Source: an uncultured Oscillibacter sp.
GTDB taxonomy: Bacteria > Bacillota > Clostridia > Oscillospirales > Oscillospiraceae
DNA: 64,000 nucleotides
Direction: 5' to 3'
NCBI GenBank assembly: GCA_910583695.1
Contig: CAJTZL010000004.1
Span: 26,336 to 90,335, forward strand
Position 1 is the stretch's first letter; each line of letters begins with the position of its first letter. The notes under the pieces were generated by a model. It saw only the letters and a program-made list of their open reading frames with translations. It did not search any database and was not told the DNA's origin. This document shows positions 1 to 8,750 of the stretch, piece by piece. Both the position numbers and the translations under genes were made by a program.

Positions 1-779
1 AGAATGGCGTCTCTGGGGCAGACCTTGGTGCAGAGCTTGCAGCCCACGCACTTGTCATAGTCGATGACCGCCACCCCGTTTTCCACATGGATGGCGTCTT
101 TTTTGCACTCCTTCTGGCACAGGCCGCAGCCGATGCAGGAGGTGGAGCAGACGCTCATGGCGGCTTTGCCCTTGTCCTGGTTGGCACAGCCCACGTGGAC
201 CTTCTTGGACACGGGGACGGAGGTGATCAGGTGCCGGGGGCAGGCGGCGGCGCAGGCCATGCAGGCGGTGCACTTGTCCGGGTCCACCACGGCGGTGCCG
301 CCGGGGCCGATAGACATGGCGCCGAACTGGCACGCGGCCACGCAGGAGCCGAAGCCCAGGCAGCCGAAGGCGCACTCCAGGGGGCCGCCCGCGACCTTTG
401 TCGCGGAGATGCAGTCCTTGACGCCCACATAGTCAAAGCGCTTTTTCGCGTTGACGCCGCCGGTGCAGCGGACGAAAGCCACCTGCCGCTCCCCGGTGGG
501 AGCCTCCATGCCCATGATCTTGGCAATGGCGGCGGCATTTTCCGCCCCGGCGGGGGCGCAGGCGGTGACGGGGGCCTCCCCCGCCAGGATGGCGGCGGCA
601 CAGCCGCCGCAGCCGGGATAGCCGCAGCCGCCGCAGTTGGCGCCGGCCAGCAGGCCCAGAATCGCTTCCTCACGGGGGTCCTTCTTCACCTCGAAAATCT
701 TGGAGGCCACGGCCAGGACCAGACCGAAGATCGCGCCTAAGACACCCAGGACAGCGACCGCAAATACAACATTCATCAT
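1..779 (-). CDS. rnfB: Rnf complex subunit B (partial, C-terminus outside window)
   Basis: RnfB is the iron-sulfur subunit of the membrane Rnf complex that carries electrons from reduced ferredoxin toward NAD while ions are pumped. The N-terminal membrane helix (about residues 3-23) is followed by the RnfB cluster motif with Cys-Gly-Gly-Cys-Gly and a later ACAPAG (about 49-80), then ferredoxin pairs with CTACMACAAACP, CIGCGLCQKECKK and CVGCKLCTKVCP. The frame is open to base 1, so the C-terminus lies outside. Two in-frame ATGs (779 and 776) follow AAGGGAGG; 779 is used here. The gene sits 16 bp after rnfA as the last gene of rnfCDGEAB, the usual clostridial order. Confidence 0.95.
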   Translation of the reverse strand, partial: MMNVVFAVAVLGVLGAIFGLVLAVASKIFEVKKDPREEAILGLLAGANCGGCGYPGCGGCAAAILAGEAPVTACAPAGAENAAAIAKIMGMEAPTGERQVAFVRCTGGVNAKKRFDYVGVKDCISATKVAGGPLECAFGCLGFGSCVAACQFGAMSIGPGGTAVVDPDKCTACMACAAACPRHLITSVPVSKKVHVGCANQDKGKAAMSVCSTSCIGCGLCQKECKKDAIHVENGVAVIDYDKCVGCKLCTKVCPRDAI

Positions 780-795
780 TACTCAGCCGCCTCCC

Positions 796-1386
796 TTACC
801 AAATTACCAAGCCGGAGAAGCCCATGAACGCCAGGGCCATGAGACCGGCAGTGACCAGCGCGATGGGGAAACCCTCGAAGCTCTTGGGATACTCGGCGAA
901 GACCAGCCGCTCCCGGATGCTGGCAAAGAGCACGATGGCAACCAGGAAGCCGATGCCGCCGGTGATGCCGTAGACCACGGACTCGATGAAGTTGTAGCTC
1001 TCCTGGATGTTCAGCAGGGCCACGCCCAGCACCGCGCAGTTGGTGGTGATCAGGGGCAGGTACACGCCCAGGGCCGTGTACAGGGAGGGCATGGACTTCT
1101 GAAGGAACATCTCGATGAATTGCACCAGAGACGCGATGACCAGAATGAAGGCCACGGTCTGCATGTACTTCAGATCCAGGGGTACCAGGATGAAGTTGTA
1201 CACCGCCCAGGTGATGGCGGAGGCCAGGCCCATGACGAAGGTCACGGCGAAGCCCATGCCCACGGCGGTGTCCACCTTCTTGGACACGCCCAGGAAGGGG
1301 CAAATGCCCAGGAACTGGGAGAAGATGAAGTTATTCGCCAGAATGGCGGCCAGCGTAATCGCCAGGAGTTTTGAAATCTGATCCAT
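796..1386 (-). CDS. rnfA: Rnf complex membrane subunit A
   Basis: The product is a 196-residue, six-helix integral membrane protein of the RnfA/NqrE family. Recognisable are the start MDQISKLLAITLAAILANN and the internal TTNCAVLGVAL segment; the paired RnfA and RnfE half-motifs (each with a conserved Cys, here in TTNC) hold a [2Fe-2S] cluster inside the membrane in characterised relatives. The length is normal. It follows rnfE directly (stop and start are adjacent) and precedes rnfB, as in other clostridial rnf operons. The assignment rests on family sequence and on the complete operon context. Confidence 0.96.
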   Translation of the reverse strand: MDQISKLLAITLAAILANNFIFSQFLGICPFLGVSKKVDTAVGMGFAVTFVMGLASAITWAVYNFILVPLDLKYMQTVAFILVIASLVQFIEMFLQKSMPSLYTALGVYLPLITTNCAVLGVALLNIQESYNFIESVVYGITGGIGFLVAIVLFASIRERLVFAEYPKSFEGFPIALVTAGLMALAFMGFSGLVIW

Positions 1387-1986
1387 TTACTTGCCCTCCT
1401 TACTCTTGGACAGCGCCCACTGCATGGCGGCAATCAGGCAGCCCAGCACCAGGAAGCCGCCCACGGGCAGCGTCAGAATGCCGATGGGGAACTGCTCCGG
1501 AATGATGCGGAAGCCCGCCAGGGTCCCCGCGCCCAGCAGCTCCCGGATGAAGCACATCGCCAGCAGAACGGCGGTGTAGCCCAGGCCCTGGAAGATGCCG
1601 TCGAAAAAGGACGCGCCGATGCCGTTCTTATAGGAGAAGGACTCCGCCCGGCCCAGGATGATACAGTTCACCACGATCAGCGGAATGAACACGCCCAGGG
1701 AGGCGGCAATGGACTCAAAGAAGGCCTGCAGCAGCAAATCCACGCAGGTGACAAAGCCCGCGATGACCACGATGAACATGGCAATGCGGATTTTGTCGGG
1801 GACGATCTTCCGGATGGCGGAGATAACCACGTTGGCCGCCGTCAGGATGATGAGCACGGACACGCCCATGCCCAGGCCGTTCATGATGGAGGTGGTGATG
1901 GCCATGGTGGAGCACAGGCCCAGCATCTGCACCAGAACGGGGTTTTGGGTCAGCAGACCCTCTTTCAACTGTTTTCCGATATTCAT
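1387..1986 (-). CDS. rnfE: Rnf complex membrane subunit E
   Basis: This 199-residue multi-helix membrane protein belongs to the RnfE/NqrD family, the partner of RnfA in the ion-translocating core. The N-terminal soluble stretch (MNIGKQLKEGLLTQNPVLVQ) and the central VNCIILGRAE segment, with the Cys expected to share the intramembrane [2Fe-2S] cluster with RnfA, are diagnostic. Its C-terminal tail is short and charged (ALSKSKEGK). It lies 18 bp after rnfG and is contiguous with rnfA. No truncation or frameshift is seen. Confidence 0.96.
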   Translation of the reverse strand: MNIGKQLKEGLLTQNPVLVQMLGLCSTMAITTSIMNGLGMGVSVLIILTAANVVISAIRKIVPDKIRIAMFIVVIAGFVTCVDLLLQAFFESIAASLGVFIPLIVVNCIILGRAESFSYKNGIGASFFDGIFQGLGYTAVLLAMCFIRELLGAGTLAGFRIIPEQFPIGILTLPVGGFLVLGCLIAAMQWALSKSKEGK

Positions 1987-2004
1987 GTGTCAGCTCCCCC
2001 TTTC

Positions 2005-2625
2005 TCAGCCCATCACGCCGGCCACAGCCAGCGCGGCGTTGACGCCGTTGGTCACGCCCCGGGTGGAGACCGTGGCGCCGGAGATGGCATCCACATTGGC
2101 CCCCACGGTCAGGACGCCGTCGGCGGCGCTCTTGCCCTCGAACTGGCTCAGGACACCCACGCCGGAAGCGGTGGGCATGTTGGTCATGACCTTGGAGCCG
2201 ATGCCCGCGGTTTCCGCGTTTTTGACAATGGACACGCCGGTGACGGTTCCCTCGCCGTCCACGCCCACCATCATTTCAATCTTGCCCTGGGAGCCGCTGG
2301 CCACCACCTTGATGGCATAGCCCGCACCGGCACCGCCCACCTGGGCCTCATACACGGAGTCCAGGGCGACGCTTCCGGCGGCGGCGGTCATCTCGTCGGT
2401 GAGGGGCAGTTCATCGGAGAAGGTGGTGTTGTCCGGGTCCGCCACAACGGCTTTCATAGCCGCCACGGTGTTTGCCCTGTTGATGTCGTCGATTTTTTCT
2501 TCCGTAACGGCGTTGACGCCACCCAGCGCCGCAGCCACCACGCAGCAGGTGACAAACAGCGTCACAGTCAGTTTGATGATATATGCGGGGTCCATCTGGA
2601 CGGTTTCCTTGCTCTTGGTGCTCAT
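2005..2625 (-). CDS. rnfG: Rnf complex flavoprotein subunit G
   Basis: RnfG is a periplasm-facing flavoprotein anchored by one N-terminal helix (about residues 15-37) and carrying covalently attached FMN. The FMN-binding domain follows, ending in the flavinylation motif SGATVST near residue 182, where the Thr accepts FMN through a phosphoester bond in known relatives. At 206 residues it has a usual length. It overlaps the end of rnfD by 4 bp (ATGA), implying translational coupling. A flavin transferase (ApbE) would be needed for maturation, and none is encoded in this window. Confidence 0.95.
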   Translation of the reverse strand: MSTKSKETVQMDPAYIIKLTVTLFVTCCVVAAALGGVNAVTEEKIDDINRANTVAAMKAVVADPDNTTFSDELPLTDEMTAAAGSVALDSVYEAQVGGAGAGYAIKVVASGSQGKIEMMVGVDGEGTVTGVSIVKNAETAGIGSKVMTNMPTASGVGVLSQFEGKSAADGVLTVGANVDAISGATVSTRGVTNGVNAALAVAGVMG

Positions 2626-3662
2626 TTCGCGGCCCCCTCCTTCTTATCGGATTTCACAACGCCGAAGCGCACGGGCTTGGTGTACTTGTCGATGAAGGGC
2701 ACAAACAGGTTCATGACCATGATGGAGTAGCACACGCCCTCGTTATAGGAGCCGAAGTAGCGGATCAGCACGGTGAAGAGGCCGCAGCCCACGCCGAAGA
2801 TCAACTGGCCCTTTTTGGTGACGGGAGATGTGGCGTAGTCGGTGGCCATGAAGAACGCGCCCAGCATGAGGCCGCCGCCGAAGATGCTGTACAGCATCCA
2901 GTCCAGGCTGCTCCCGGCCTTGGGGAACAGGAAGGTGAGGACGGCCACGGTGCCGATGTACGCCACGGGAGTCTGCCAGTTGATGACCTTCCGCCAGATG
3001 AGATACACGCCGCCGATGATGAGCATCAGGGCGGAGACCTCGCCCAGGGAGCCGCCGATCTGGCCCAGGAACATCTCCTTCACGCCGTATGTACCGGTGA
3101 GAGTCCCGAAGCTCTCCGCCAGGGCAGCGGGGTCGGTGCCCTTCATGTAGCTGAGGGGCGTGGCGGCGGTGACAATGTCCACGTTGGAGCCAAAGAGGGC
3201 CGCCTTGTTCTGGGCGGGGTCCACCCAGGTGGTCATGGACCCGGCGTAGCTGGCCAGCAGCACGGCCCGGCCCGCCAGGGCGGGGTTCACAAAGTTCTTG
3301 CCGATGCCGCCGAAGAGCTGCTTGACCAGGATGATGGCAAAGGCGTCGCCGATGAGAATCATCCAGTAGGGAATCTGCACGGGGCTGACGAAGGCCAGCA
3401 GCATGCCGGTGACGACAGCGGAGAGGTCCTGGAAGGACTGGGGCTTCTTCATGATCTTGCGGTACAGCCATTCGAAGAACACGCACCCGGCCACGGAAAC
3501 CAGGGTCAGCGTCAGGGCCCGGAGGCCGAAGTTGAAGCAGGCGTAAGCCAGGGCGGGCAGCATGGCGATGATGACGTCCTTCATGATGCCCTGGGTGGTC
3601 TCGCTTCCGCGGATATGGGGCGAGGAGGTGGCGATCAGCTTGAGATTCTTATAGTCCGTCAT
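2622..3662 (-). CDS. rnfD: Rnf complex membrane subunit D
   Basis: RnfD is a polytopic membrane flavoprotein of the RnfD/NqrB family that takes part in ion translocation. From the chosen ATG (MTDYKNLKLIATSSPHI) it has 346 residues. Visible family marks are the SSPHIRG start, the GGIGKNFVNPALAGRA segment and the C-terminal MATDYATSPVTKKGQ motif. An upstream in-frame extension exists, but the ATG at 3662 overlaps the rnfC stop by 4 bp (ATGA), matches family start points and is preferred. It lies second in the operon between rnfC and rnfG. Confidence 0.95.
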   Translation of the reverse strand: MTDYKNLKLIATSSPHIRGSETTQGIMKDVIIAMLPALAYACFNFGLRALTLTLVSVAGCVFFEWLYRKIMKKPQSFQDLSAVVTGMLLAFVSPVQIPYWMILIGDAFAIILVKQLFGGIGKNFVNPALAGRAVLLASYAGSMTTWVDPAQNKAALFGSNVDIVTAATPLSYMKGTDPAALAESFGTLTGTYGVKEMFLGQIGGSLGEVSALMLIIGGVYLIWRKVINWQTPVAYIGTVAVLTFLFPKAGSSLDWMLYSIFGGGLMLGAFFMATDYATSPVTKKGQLIFGVGCGLFTVLIRYFGSYNEGVCYSIMVMNLFVPFIDKYTKPVRFGVVKSDKKEGAAK

Positions 3663-5017
3663 TTGTTGACAACCTCCTTTTTCGCCTCTTCGGCGGCTTT
3701 CTTGGCCTTGGCCGCAGCGTCCTTGACCAGCTGCTTGCCGGTCTTGAACATGTGGGTCAGGTGGAGCCGGGCAGGGCAGGTGTAGGCGCAGGCGCCGCAC
3801 TCCATGCAGTCCATGATATGGGCGTCGTTCAATTCGTCAACCAAGCCCTTGGAGGCATACTGGTACAGGAACAGGGGCTCCAGGTGCATGGGGCACACGC
3901 CCACGCACTTGCCGCAGCGGATGCACTGGGGATGCTCCACGGTCTGCTCTTCCTTCTCGCAGAAGGCCAGCATGCAGCCCGTGCCCTTGGCCACGGGGAT
4001 GTCGGCGGTGTACTGGGCCATGCCCATCATGGGGCCGCCGGCGATGAGCTTGTAGGTGCCGTCCTTCAGCCCGCCGCAGAAGTCGAAGAGCAGAGAGACG
4101 GGGGTACCGATGGGGCACTCGATATTCTTGGGCTCCACCACGCCGGAGCCGGAGACCGTCACCACCTTTTTCACCACAGGCATTCCCGTGGTAATCGCTT
4201 TGAAGATGGCGCAGGTGGTATTGATATTGAAGACCGCGCATCCGATGTTGCTGGGAAGCCCTCCCGGGGGCACCTGCTTGCCGGTGATGGCCTGGCAGAG
4301 CTGCTTCTCACCGCCCTGAGGGTAGCGGCAGCGGAGACCCTCCACCACCACGGGGGCGTGCTTTTCCGCAATGGTCTTGTTCAGTTGGTCAATGCCGTTT
4401 TGTTTGTTGACCTCCACGCCGATGACGACCTTTTCCACGCCGAACATTTTGGCAAGGTAGGTCGCGCCGCCGATGACCTCCTCGGAGCGCTCCAGCATGG
4501 CCCGGTGGTCGCCGGTGATGTAGGGTTCGCACTCCGCGCCGTTGATGATCACCGTGTCCACTTTTCCCACGCCGCCGGAAATTTTCACGTGGGTGGGGAA
4601 GGTGGCGCCGCCCATGCCGACGATACCGGCGTTTTTCACGATTTCCACCATCTCGTCCACGCTAAGGGCGTCCGGGTTCGCGGGGGCCTGGATCTCCTCG
4701 CTGACCTCGTCCCGGCCGTCGTTGTCAATAATCACGGACAGGATGTTTCCGCCCATGGAATAGGGCCGGGGCTCCACCGCCTTGACGGTGCCGGAAACAC
4801 TGGCGTGAATAGGGGCGCCGAGACCGCGGAACTCGCCGATCTTCTGGCCCACCTTCACATGGTCGCCGGCCTTCACCAGGGGGGTGCATGGCGCGCCGAA
4901 ATGCTGGGACATGGGAATGACCACCTGTGCCGGTGCGGGCAGCTGTTCGATGGCCTTTTCATTGGTCGCGGCTTTCATGTCGTGGGGATGAACGCCGCCG
5001 AAGAACGCTTGTGCCAT
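3659..5017 (-). CDS. rnfC: Rnf complex NADH-binding subunit C
   Basis: RnfC is the peripheral subunit that binds NADH/FMN and two [4Fe-4S] clusters. This 452-residue form has the N-terminal barrel-sandwich region (APIHASVSGTVKAVE, about 67-81), the Rossmann/NADH region with GGATFPTHVK and INGAECEPYITGDHR, and a C-terminal ferredoxin domain with CIRCGKCVGVCP and CMECGACAYTCP near residues 365-415. The tail is a Lys/Ala-rich helix. It is the first gene of the operon: GAGGTGA lies 5 nt before the ATG, and a sigma-A promoter with a roughly 105-nt leader lies upstream. Confidence 0.96.
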   Translation of the reverse strand: MAQAFFGGVHPHDMKAATNEKAIEQLPAPAQVVIPMSQHFGAPCTPLVKAGDHVKVGQKIGEFRGLGAPIHASVSGTVKAVEPRPYSMGGNILSVIIDNDGRDEVSEEIQAPANPDALSVDEMVEIVKNAGIVGMGGATFPTHVKISGGVGKVDTVIINGAECEPYITGDHRAMLERSEEVIGGATYLAKMFGVEKVVIGVEVNKQNGIDQLNKTIAEKHAPVVVEGLRCRYPQGGEKQLCQAITGKQVPPGGLPSNIGCAVFNINTTCAIFKAITTGMPVVKKVVTVSGSGVVEPKNIECPIGTPVSLLFDFCGGLKDGTYKLIAGGPMMGMAQYTADIPVAKGTGCMLAFCEKEEQTVEHPQCIRCGKCVGVCPMHLEPLFLYQYASKGLVDELNDAHIMDCMECGACAYTCPARLHLTHMFKTGKQLVKDAAAKAKKAAEEAKKEVVNK

Positions 5018-5063
5018 TATTTCACCTCATCATTTTTTACTCCTGACAGCGGCCCGGGCGCGG

Positions 5064-5098
5064 AGGTCAGGACCACCCGCCGTCGGGACGGCTGACCT
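5064..5098 (-). promoter_or_regulatory. stem-loop in the rnf 5' leader
   Basis: Inside the roughly 105-nt leader between the rnf promoter and rnfC, arms AGGTCAG (5064-5070) and CTGACCT (5092-5098) pair perfectly, and the enclosed sequence forms a second short stem GCCGT/ACGGC around a CGGG loop. No T-run follows, so it is not an intrinsic terminator. It may stabilise the mRNA or bind a regulator. It resembles no riboswitch that I recognise. Confidence 0.45.
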
Positions 5099-5128
5099 GC
5101 CTGGACAGACTATCACATACTTCCTGAC

Positions 5129-5157
5129 ATTGTACACCATGCTTCTAAAAATGTCCA
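5129..5157 (-). promoter_or_regulatory. sigma-A-type promoter of rnfCDGEAB
   Basis: On the minus strand TGGACA (5157-5152) and TACAAT (5134-5129) are separated by exactly 17 bp, giving one mismatch in each hexamer. The predicted start is near 5122, leaving a leader of about 105 nt before rnfC. Confidence 0.75.
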
Positions 5158-5245
5158 GTCTGTGAACTGCTTTTTTTCTGGGAATTTTACCTTTTCTTGC
5201 GCTGTCTTAACGGTTCCGGACACTTCCCCTCCCCTTCCCCCGGGG

Positions 5246-5281
5246 AGAAAAACCGCCCTTCCGGCAAACGGAAGGGCGGTT
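5246..5281 (-). terminator. intrinsic terminator of the racemase unit
   Basis: A perfect 13-bp stem (5251-5263 with 5269-5281, loop GCAAA) is followed on the minus strand by a run of T. It lies 41 bp beyond the stop of the racemase-like gene and separates that unit from the rnf promoter. Confidence 0.85.
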
Positions 5282-5322
5282 CGCAGCGGATTTGACACGG
5301 GATTTTTACCCCGGCGGGCCGG

Positions 5323-5967
5323 TCAATTCCCAAGGGCCAGCTCCGCCAGCCGCTCCGCCGGATCCAGCACCGGCAGGGATGTCCGGGCCTGGAGGGCCTC
5401 CTTCACATAGGGGAAGTGCGTACAGCCCAGCACCACCGCCTCCGCGCCGCTGTCCTCGAAGAAGCGGAGGAGGTGCTCCAGGCCGCAGTCCTTCAGCAGC
5501 TTCTCCGGCGGCGTGCCCGCCTCCACGCCCTGGACCAGCGCCAGATCGGCCGCCCCCAGGACCAGAATTTCCGGGGAGGCATTCACCATAGCCCGCTCCA
5601 CCCCGGCGGCTCCCTGGCAGTTGGCGGCCAGAACCCCCACCCGGCGGTACTTCCCGGCAATCTCCCCGTACACGTCCATGGGCGTCCATGCCCGAAGGCC
5701 CCGGGCCGCCCCCAGGGCGCGGGCGTCGATGCTGGCGCTGAGGGAGTTGCAGTACACCAGCACCCGGTCCAGGCCCCGGGCCTTGATTTGATCTAAAATG
5801 GCCCCCACGGCGGCCTCCCGGGCGGACCGGGAGCCCACCTGGAAGGCGGTCTGCTCCTCCGGAGTCCGGGAGACGGGGAAGCCCAGGGCCTCCGCCCCCC
5901 TGCGGTTTATCAGGTCCACACCCATTTGGGTGTCCACCGGGGTCCCGGCGACGACGGCAATTGTCAT
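5323..5967 (-). CDS. aspartate/glutamate racemase family protein
   Basis: This 214-residue protein belongs to the Asp/Glu/hydantoin racemase superfamily, cofactor-independent enzymes that invert an alpha carbon with two cysteines. Both expected Cys motifs are present: VYCNSLSASID (about 71-81) and VLGCTHFPYVKEAL (about 179-192), the latter like the glutamate-racemase signature. The protein is some 50 residues shorter than typical MurI, so D-glutamate supply for the wall is possible but another Asp/Glu-type racemase is equally likely. The start ATG at 5967 follows AAGGAGAA. It lies 44 bp after the unknown gene at 6012 and probably shares its promoter. Confidence 0.8.
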   Translation of the reverse strand: MTIAVVAGTPVDTQMGVDLINRRGAEALGFPVSRTPEEQTAFQVGSRSAREAAVGAILDQIKARGLDRVLVYCNSLSASIDARALGAARGLRAWTPMDVYGEIAGKYRRVGVLAANCQGAAGVERAMVNASPEILVLGAADLALVQGVEAGTPPEKLLKDCGLEHLLRFFEDSGAEAVVLGCTHFPYVKEALQARTSLPVLDPAERLAELALGN

Positions 5968-6011
5968 AGGTCTGTTCTCCTTCTTAGTCCTCATAAATGT
6001 GTTTCCCGGCA

Positions 6012-6926
6012 TTACAATCCCCCGCTTTCCGCCAGATACCGGGCGCAGAAATCCCAGAACAGCCATGACAGCGCCTGGAGGTTATACTGGCGGCAAAGCC
6101 CATAGGCCTCTTCAAAAGGCTCGTTCAAAATGGCATCAAACTGCAAAATGGGGTCGAAGCACATGGACAGGTGCTCCTGCCGGGTCTGGTCGCTGTAGAT
6201 TCTCCGGCTGATCCGCTCCTCACGGCTCCAGAACCTGGACAGATAGCAAATCAACTGTGCGGCGGCCTCCTGTTCGCCGGGAGCGGCGGCAAACCGGAAA
6301 GGGTCCATGGCCCGCACCTCCCCGGCAAGGGCCCCGGCCCATTCCGGCTGTTTGAGGAAGCCATACCGGAGCTGGAGGGCGTAGAGGGTGTACACCGCGT
6401 CCATGTGCTCCCGGATCACCCAGCCCCCGGGGGGATTCAGGGCGATGACCTCCCGGTCCTTCTCCGGAGAGGCGTAGGCCTTCCGGCCCGCGCCGGCATA
6501 GCGGTTCAAATAGGCGTCCAGCAGGCGGTTGTCCGCCGCGTCCACCAGAAAGCCCCGGAGGAAGATTATGCCGTCTCCGCGAAACAGCGGCGCACCGGAA
6601 ACGCGCTCCGCCAGGGAATACCGCTTCTCCCTGAAGTTCCCCTTCCGGGTGCGGTAAAAGACGTAATCCATGATTTGCTTCACCTCGGGGTTCGCCCCAA
6701 AAAAATGCAGCTCATTGTCGGTGAAGCGGTTGTATTTCAATAGGCAGACCGCCAGGGATTGGGAATAGCTCAGGGCATCCCGCTTTTCCGCGCCGTTGAC
6801 CTGGTCCCGGATTTTTTCCGCAATGTAAGCATCCACCCGGTCCTTCTCCAGCCGAATTTCCGGAGCACTGCCATAGCTCCGCAGATTCGGCGAGAAGCCC
6901 GCCACATCCTCAATTCGGAACAGCAC
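6012..6926 (-). CDS. hypothetical protein, 304 aa, with racemase gene
   Basis: I do not recognise this family. The protein begins at a GTG codon preceded by AAGGGGGG and is soluble, mostly helical and rich in Arg/Glu and aromatic residues, with no signal peptide, transmembrane helix or obvious catalytic motif. It contains a Trp/Phe-rich C-terminus (LSWLFWDFCARYL). It is first in a two-gene unit with the racemase-like gene and has its own promoter. A metabolic or regulatory partner of the racemase is conceivable but nothing in the sequence shows it. Confidence 0.75.
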   Translation of the reverse strand: MLFRIEDVAGFSPNLRSYGSAPEIRLEKDRVDAYIAEKIRDQVNGAEKRDALSYSQSLAVCLLKYNRFTDNELHFFGANPEVKQIMDYVFYRTRKGNFREKRYSLAERVSGAPLFRGDGIIFLRGFLVDAADNRLLDAYLNRYAGAGRKAYASPEKDREVIALNPPGGWVIREHMDAVYTLYALQLRYGFLKQPEWAGALAGEVRAMDPFRFAAAPGEQEAAAQLICYLSRFWSREERISRRIYSDQTRQEHLSMCFDPILQFDAILNEPFEEAYGLCRQYNLQALSWLFWDFCARYLAESGGL

Positions 6927-6965
6927 CGTTTGTCCCCCCTTCCGGCCATATTTACCATTTTATAA

Positions 6966-6994
6966 AGTTTACCACAATTTCCCGGCAAATTCAA
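6966..6994 (-). promoter_or_regulatory. sigma-A-type promoter for the 6012-6926 unit
   Basis: TTGAAT (6994-6989) and TAAACT (6971-6966) on the minus strand are 17 bp apart, placing the start about 45 bp upstream of the GTG start codon. Confidence 0.6.
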
Positions 6995-7129
6995 CCCGCC
7001 CCGCGGGAACCTCCCGCTGCGCATTTTATGCCGGAGCCATGCGGCGCAGGGGTGAAAGCGCCGGGCCCTCCCCTTTTTGTCCTACCCGCCCCGCCCTGTC
7101 CATATAGTGTAGGACGGAGGTGTGTTGTT

Positions 7130-8656
7130 TTGAAAAAAGGAAGCACCATGTTTTACGGCGCTCTGCTGCTCACCGGGGCCAATCTGGTCCTCCGGCTGGC
7201 GGGCATGAGCTTTCAGGTCTATCTCTCCGGCCGGGTGGGGGCCGCGGGGGTGGGCCTTTTGCAGCTGATTCTCTCCGTGCGGGCGCTGGCCTTCACCCTG
7301 GGCTCCGCCGGGGCCAGGACCTGCGCCCTCTACCTCTCCGCCGAGGCTCTGGGACGGCGGCGGAGCGTCCGGCCCGCCCTGTCCGGCTGTATCCGGTACT
7401 GCCTTCTCTTTGCCCTGCCCACGGCGGCGGGGCTCTGGGTCCTCACTCCCCGCATCGCCGGGGGCTGGATCGGGGACGCCGCCGGGGAGGCGGCCCTCCG
7501 GGCCTTCGCCCTGTTCCTGCCGGTGAGCTGCCTCAACGGCGTGATGACCGGCCTCTTCACCGCCGCCGGGCGGCTGCGGACCCTGGTGGCGGTGGAGTTT
7601 TGGGAGCAGGGCTGCGCCATCGCCGTCACCTTCACCCTCCTCTCCCGCTGGGCGGGCGGAGACGTGGAGCGGGCCTGCCTGTCGGTGGCTCTGGGGTCCT
7701 CCCTGGCCGGGGCGCTGTCCCTGGCGGCTCTATGGGGCCTCCGGCGGGAGGGCTCCCCCCAGGGCCGGGGGGAACGGCCCCCCTGGCGGCGGGTTTTCGG
7801 GCTGGCTCTGCCGGTGGGGCTGGCGGACGATCTCCGGGCGGGGCTGAACACGGTGGAAAACCTTATCATCCCCCGCCGCCTGGCCCTCTTCGCCGGAACC
7901 GTCAACGCCATGGCGGATTACGGCGTGCTCCACGGCATGGTCTTCCCGGTGCTGATGTTTCCCACGGCCATTCTGGCCTCCCTGGCGGACCTGCTGGTGG
8001 CGGAGTTCTCCCGCTGTTCCCAGCACCGGGGGCAGGTCCGGGTCCGGTATCTGGCCCGGCAGGGGCTCCGGGTCTCCTGGCTCTTCGGCATCTGCGCCGG
8101 AGGGGCCGTCTTCGCCGCCGCCCGGCCCCTGGGAACCCTGCTCTACCGCAGTGAGGCCGCCGGGGCCTGTCTCCGGCTCTATGCCCCTCTGGTTCCCATT
8201 CTCTACCTGGACATCGTGGTGGACGCCATGTGCAAGGGCCTGGGCCAGCAGAGCGCCAACGCCCGGTACAACCTGCTGACGAACCTGCTGGACGTGGCCC
8301 TGCTCTGGCTGCTGCTGCCCAGGTTCGGCATGGGGGGCTATTATTTCAGCTTCGCCGCCTCTCACTTGGTGAACTTCGCCCTGAGCCTCCGGCGGCTGGG
8401 CCGGTCGGCGGGCCTCCGGTTCTCCCCGGGCCCGGCGGTGAGGTCCGCCCTCTGCGGAGCCGCCGCCGCCCTGCCGGTGTTCCTCCTCCGGCCCCAGCCG
8501 GGGGCGGCGGGGGCGCTGGTCCCCATGGGGTGCTATCTGCTGGCCCTGGGCTCTTTGTGGCTTGCGTTCCGGGTGGTGGGACGGAAGGACGCGCTGTGGC
8601 TCCGAGGGCTTTTGGGGGCGGGGGGAAGACCCCGTCCGAAGATTTCACTCAGGTAG
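7130..8656 (+). CDS. SpoVB/MurJ-like polysaccharide flippase
   Basis: This is a 508-residue multi-spanning protein of the MOP superfamily (MATE/polysaccharide transporter), closest in layout to the sporulation protein SpoVB, which in Bacillus is needed for spore cortex synthesis and is thought to flip lipid-linked precursors. The start MKKGSTMFYGALLLTGANLVLRL aligns with SpoVB starts. I chose TTG at 7130 because GGAGGTG lies 7 nt upstream; an ATG at 7148 with a weaker site is the alternative. About 14 hydrophobic segments are visible. A CATATAGTG sequence upstream (7101-7109) resembles a sporulation -10 but lacks a well-spaced -35. It is transcribed alone, divergent from the unit at 6012-6926. 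Confidence 0.8.
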   Translation: MKKGSTMFYGALLLTGANLVLRLAGMSFQVYLSGRVGAAGVGLLQLILSVRALAFTLGSAGARTCALYLSAEALGRRRSVRPALSGCIRYCLLFALPTAAGLWVLTPRIAGGWIGDAAGEAALRAFALFLPVSCLNGVMTGLFTAAGRLRTLVAVEFWEQGCAIAVTFTLLSRWAGGDVERACLSVALGSSLAGALSLAALWGLRREGSPQGRGERPPWRRVFGLALPVGLADDLRAGLNTVENLIIPRRLALFAGTVNAMADYGVLHGMVFPVLMFPTAILASLADLLVAEFSRCSQHRGQVRVRYLARQGLRVSWLFGICAGGAVFAAARPLGTLLYRSEAAGACLRLYAPLVPILYLDIVVDAMCKGLGQQSANARYNLLTNLLDVALLWLLLPRFGMGGYYFSFAASHLVNFALSLRRLGRSAGLRFSPGPAVRSALCGAAAALPVFLLRPQPGAAGALVPMGCYLLALGSLWLAFRVVGRKDALWLRGLLGAGGRPRPKISLR

Positions 8657-8750
8657 CGCCCCCCGGTGCCCAAGGCGGCCCGGACAGGCGGGCAGGCCCG
8701 TACCCTTCCCCGAAATCCGCGCCGGGACATTTCCGACGGGAGTCCGGAGA

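Noticed and set aside
7148-7150. ATG start for the SpoVB-like gene
   Set aside because: It has a usable AAAGGAAG site, but the TTG at 7130 has a better GGAGGTG and gives the KKG-type N-terminus seen in SpoVB proteins.
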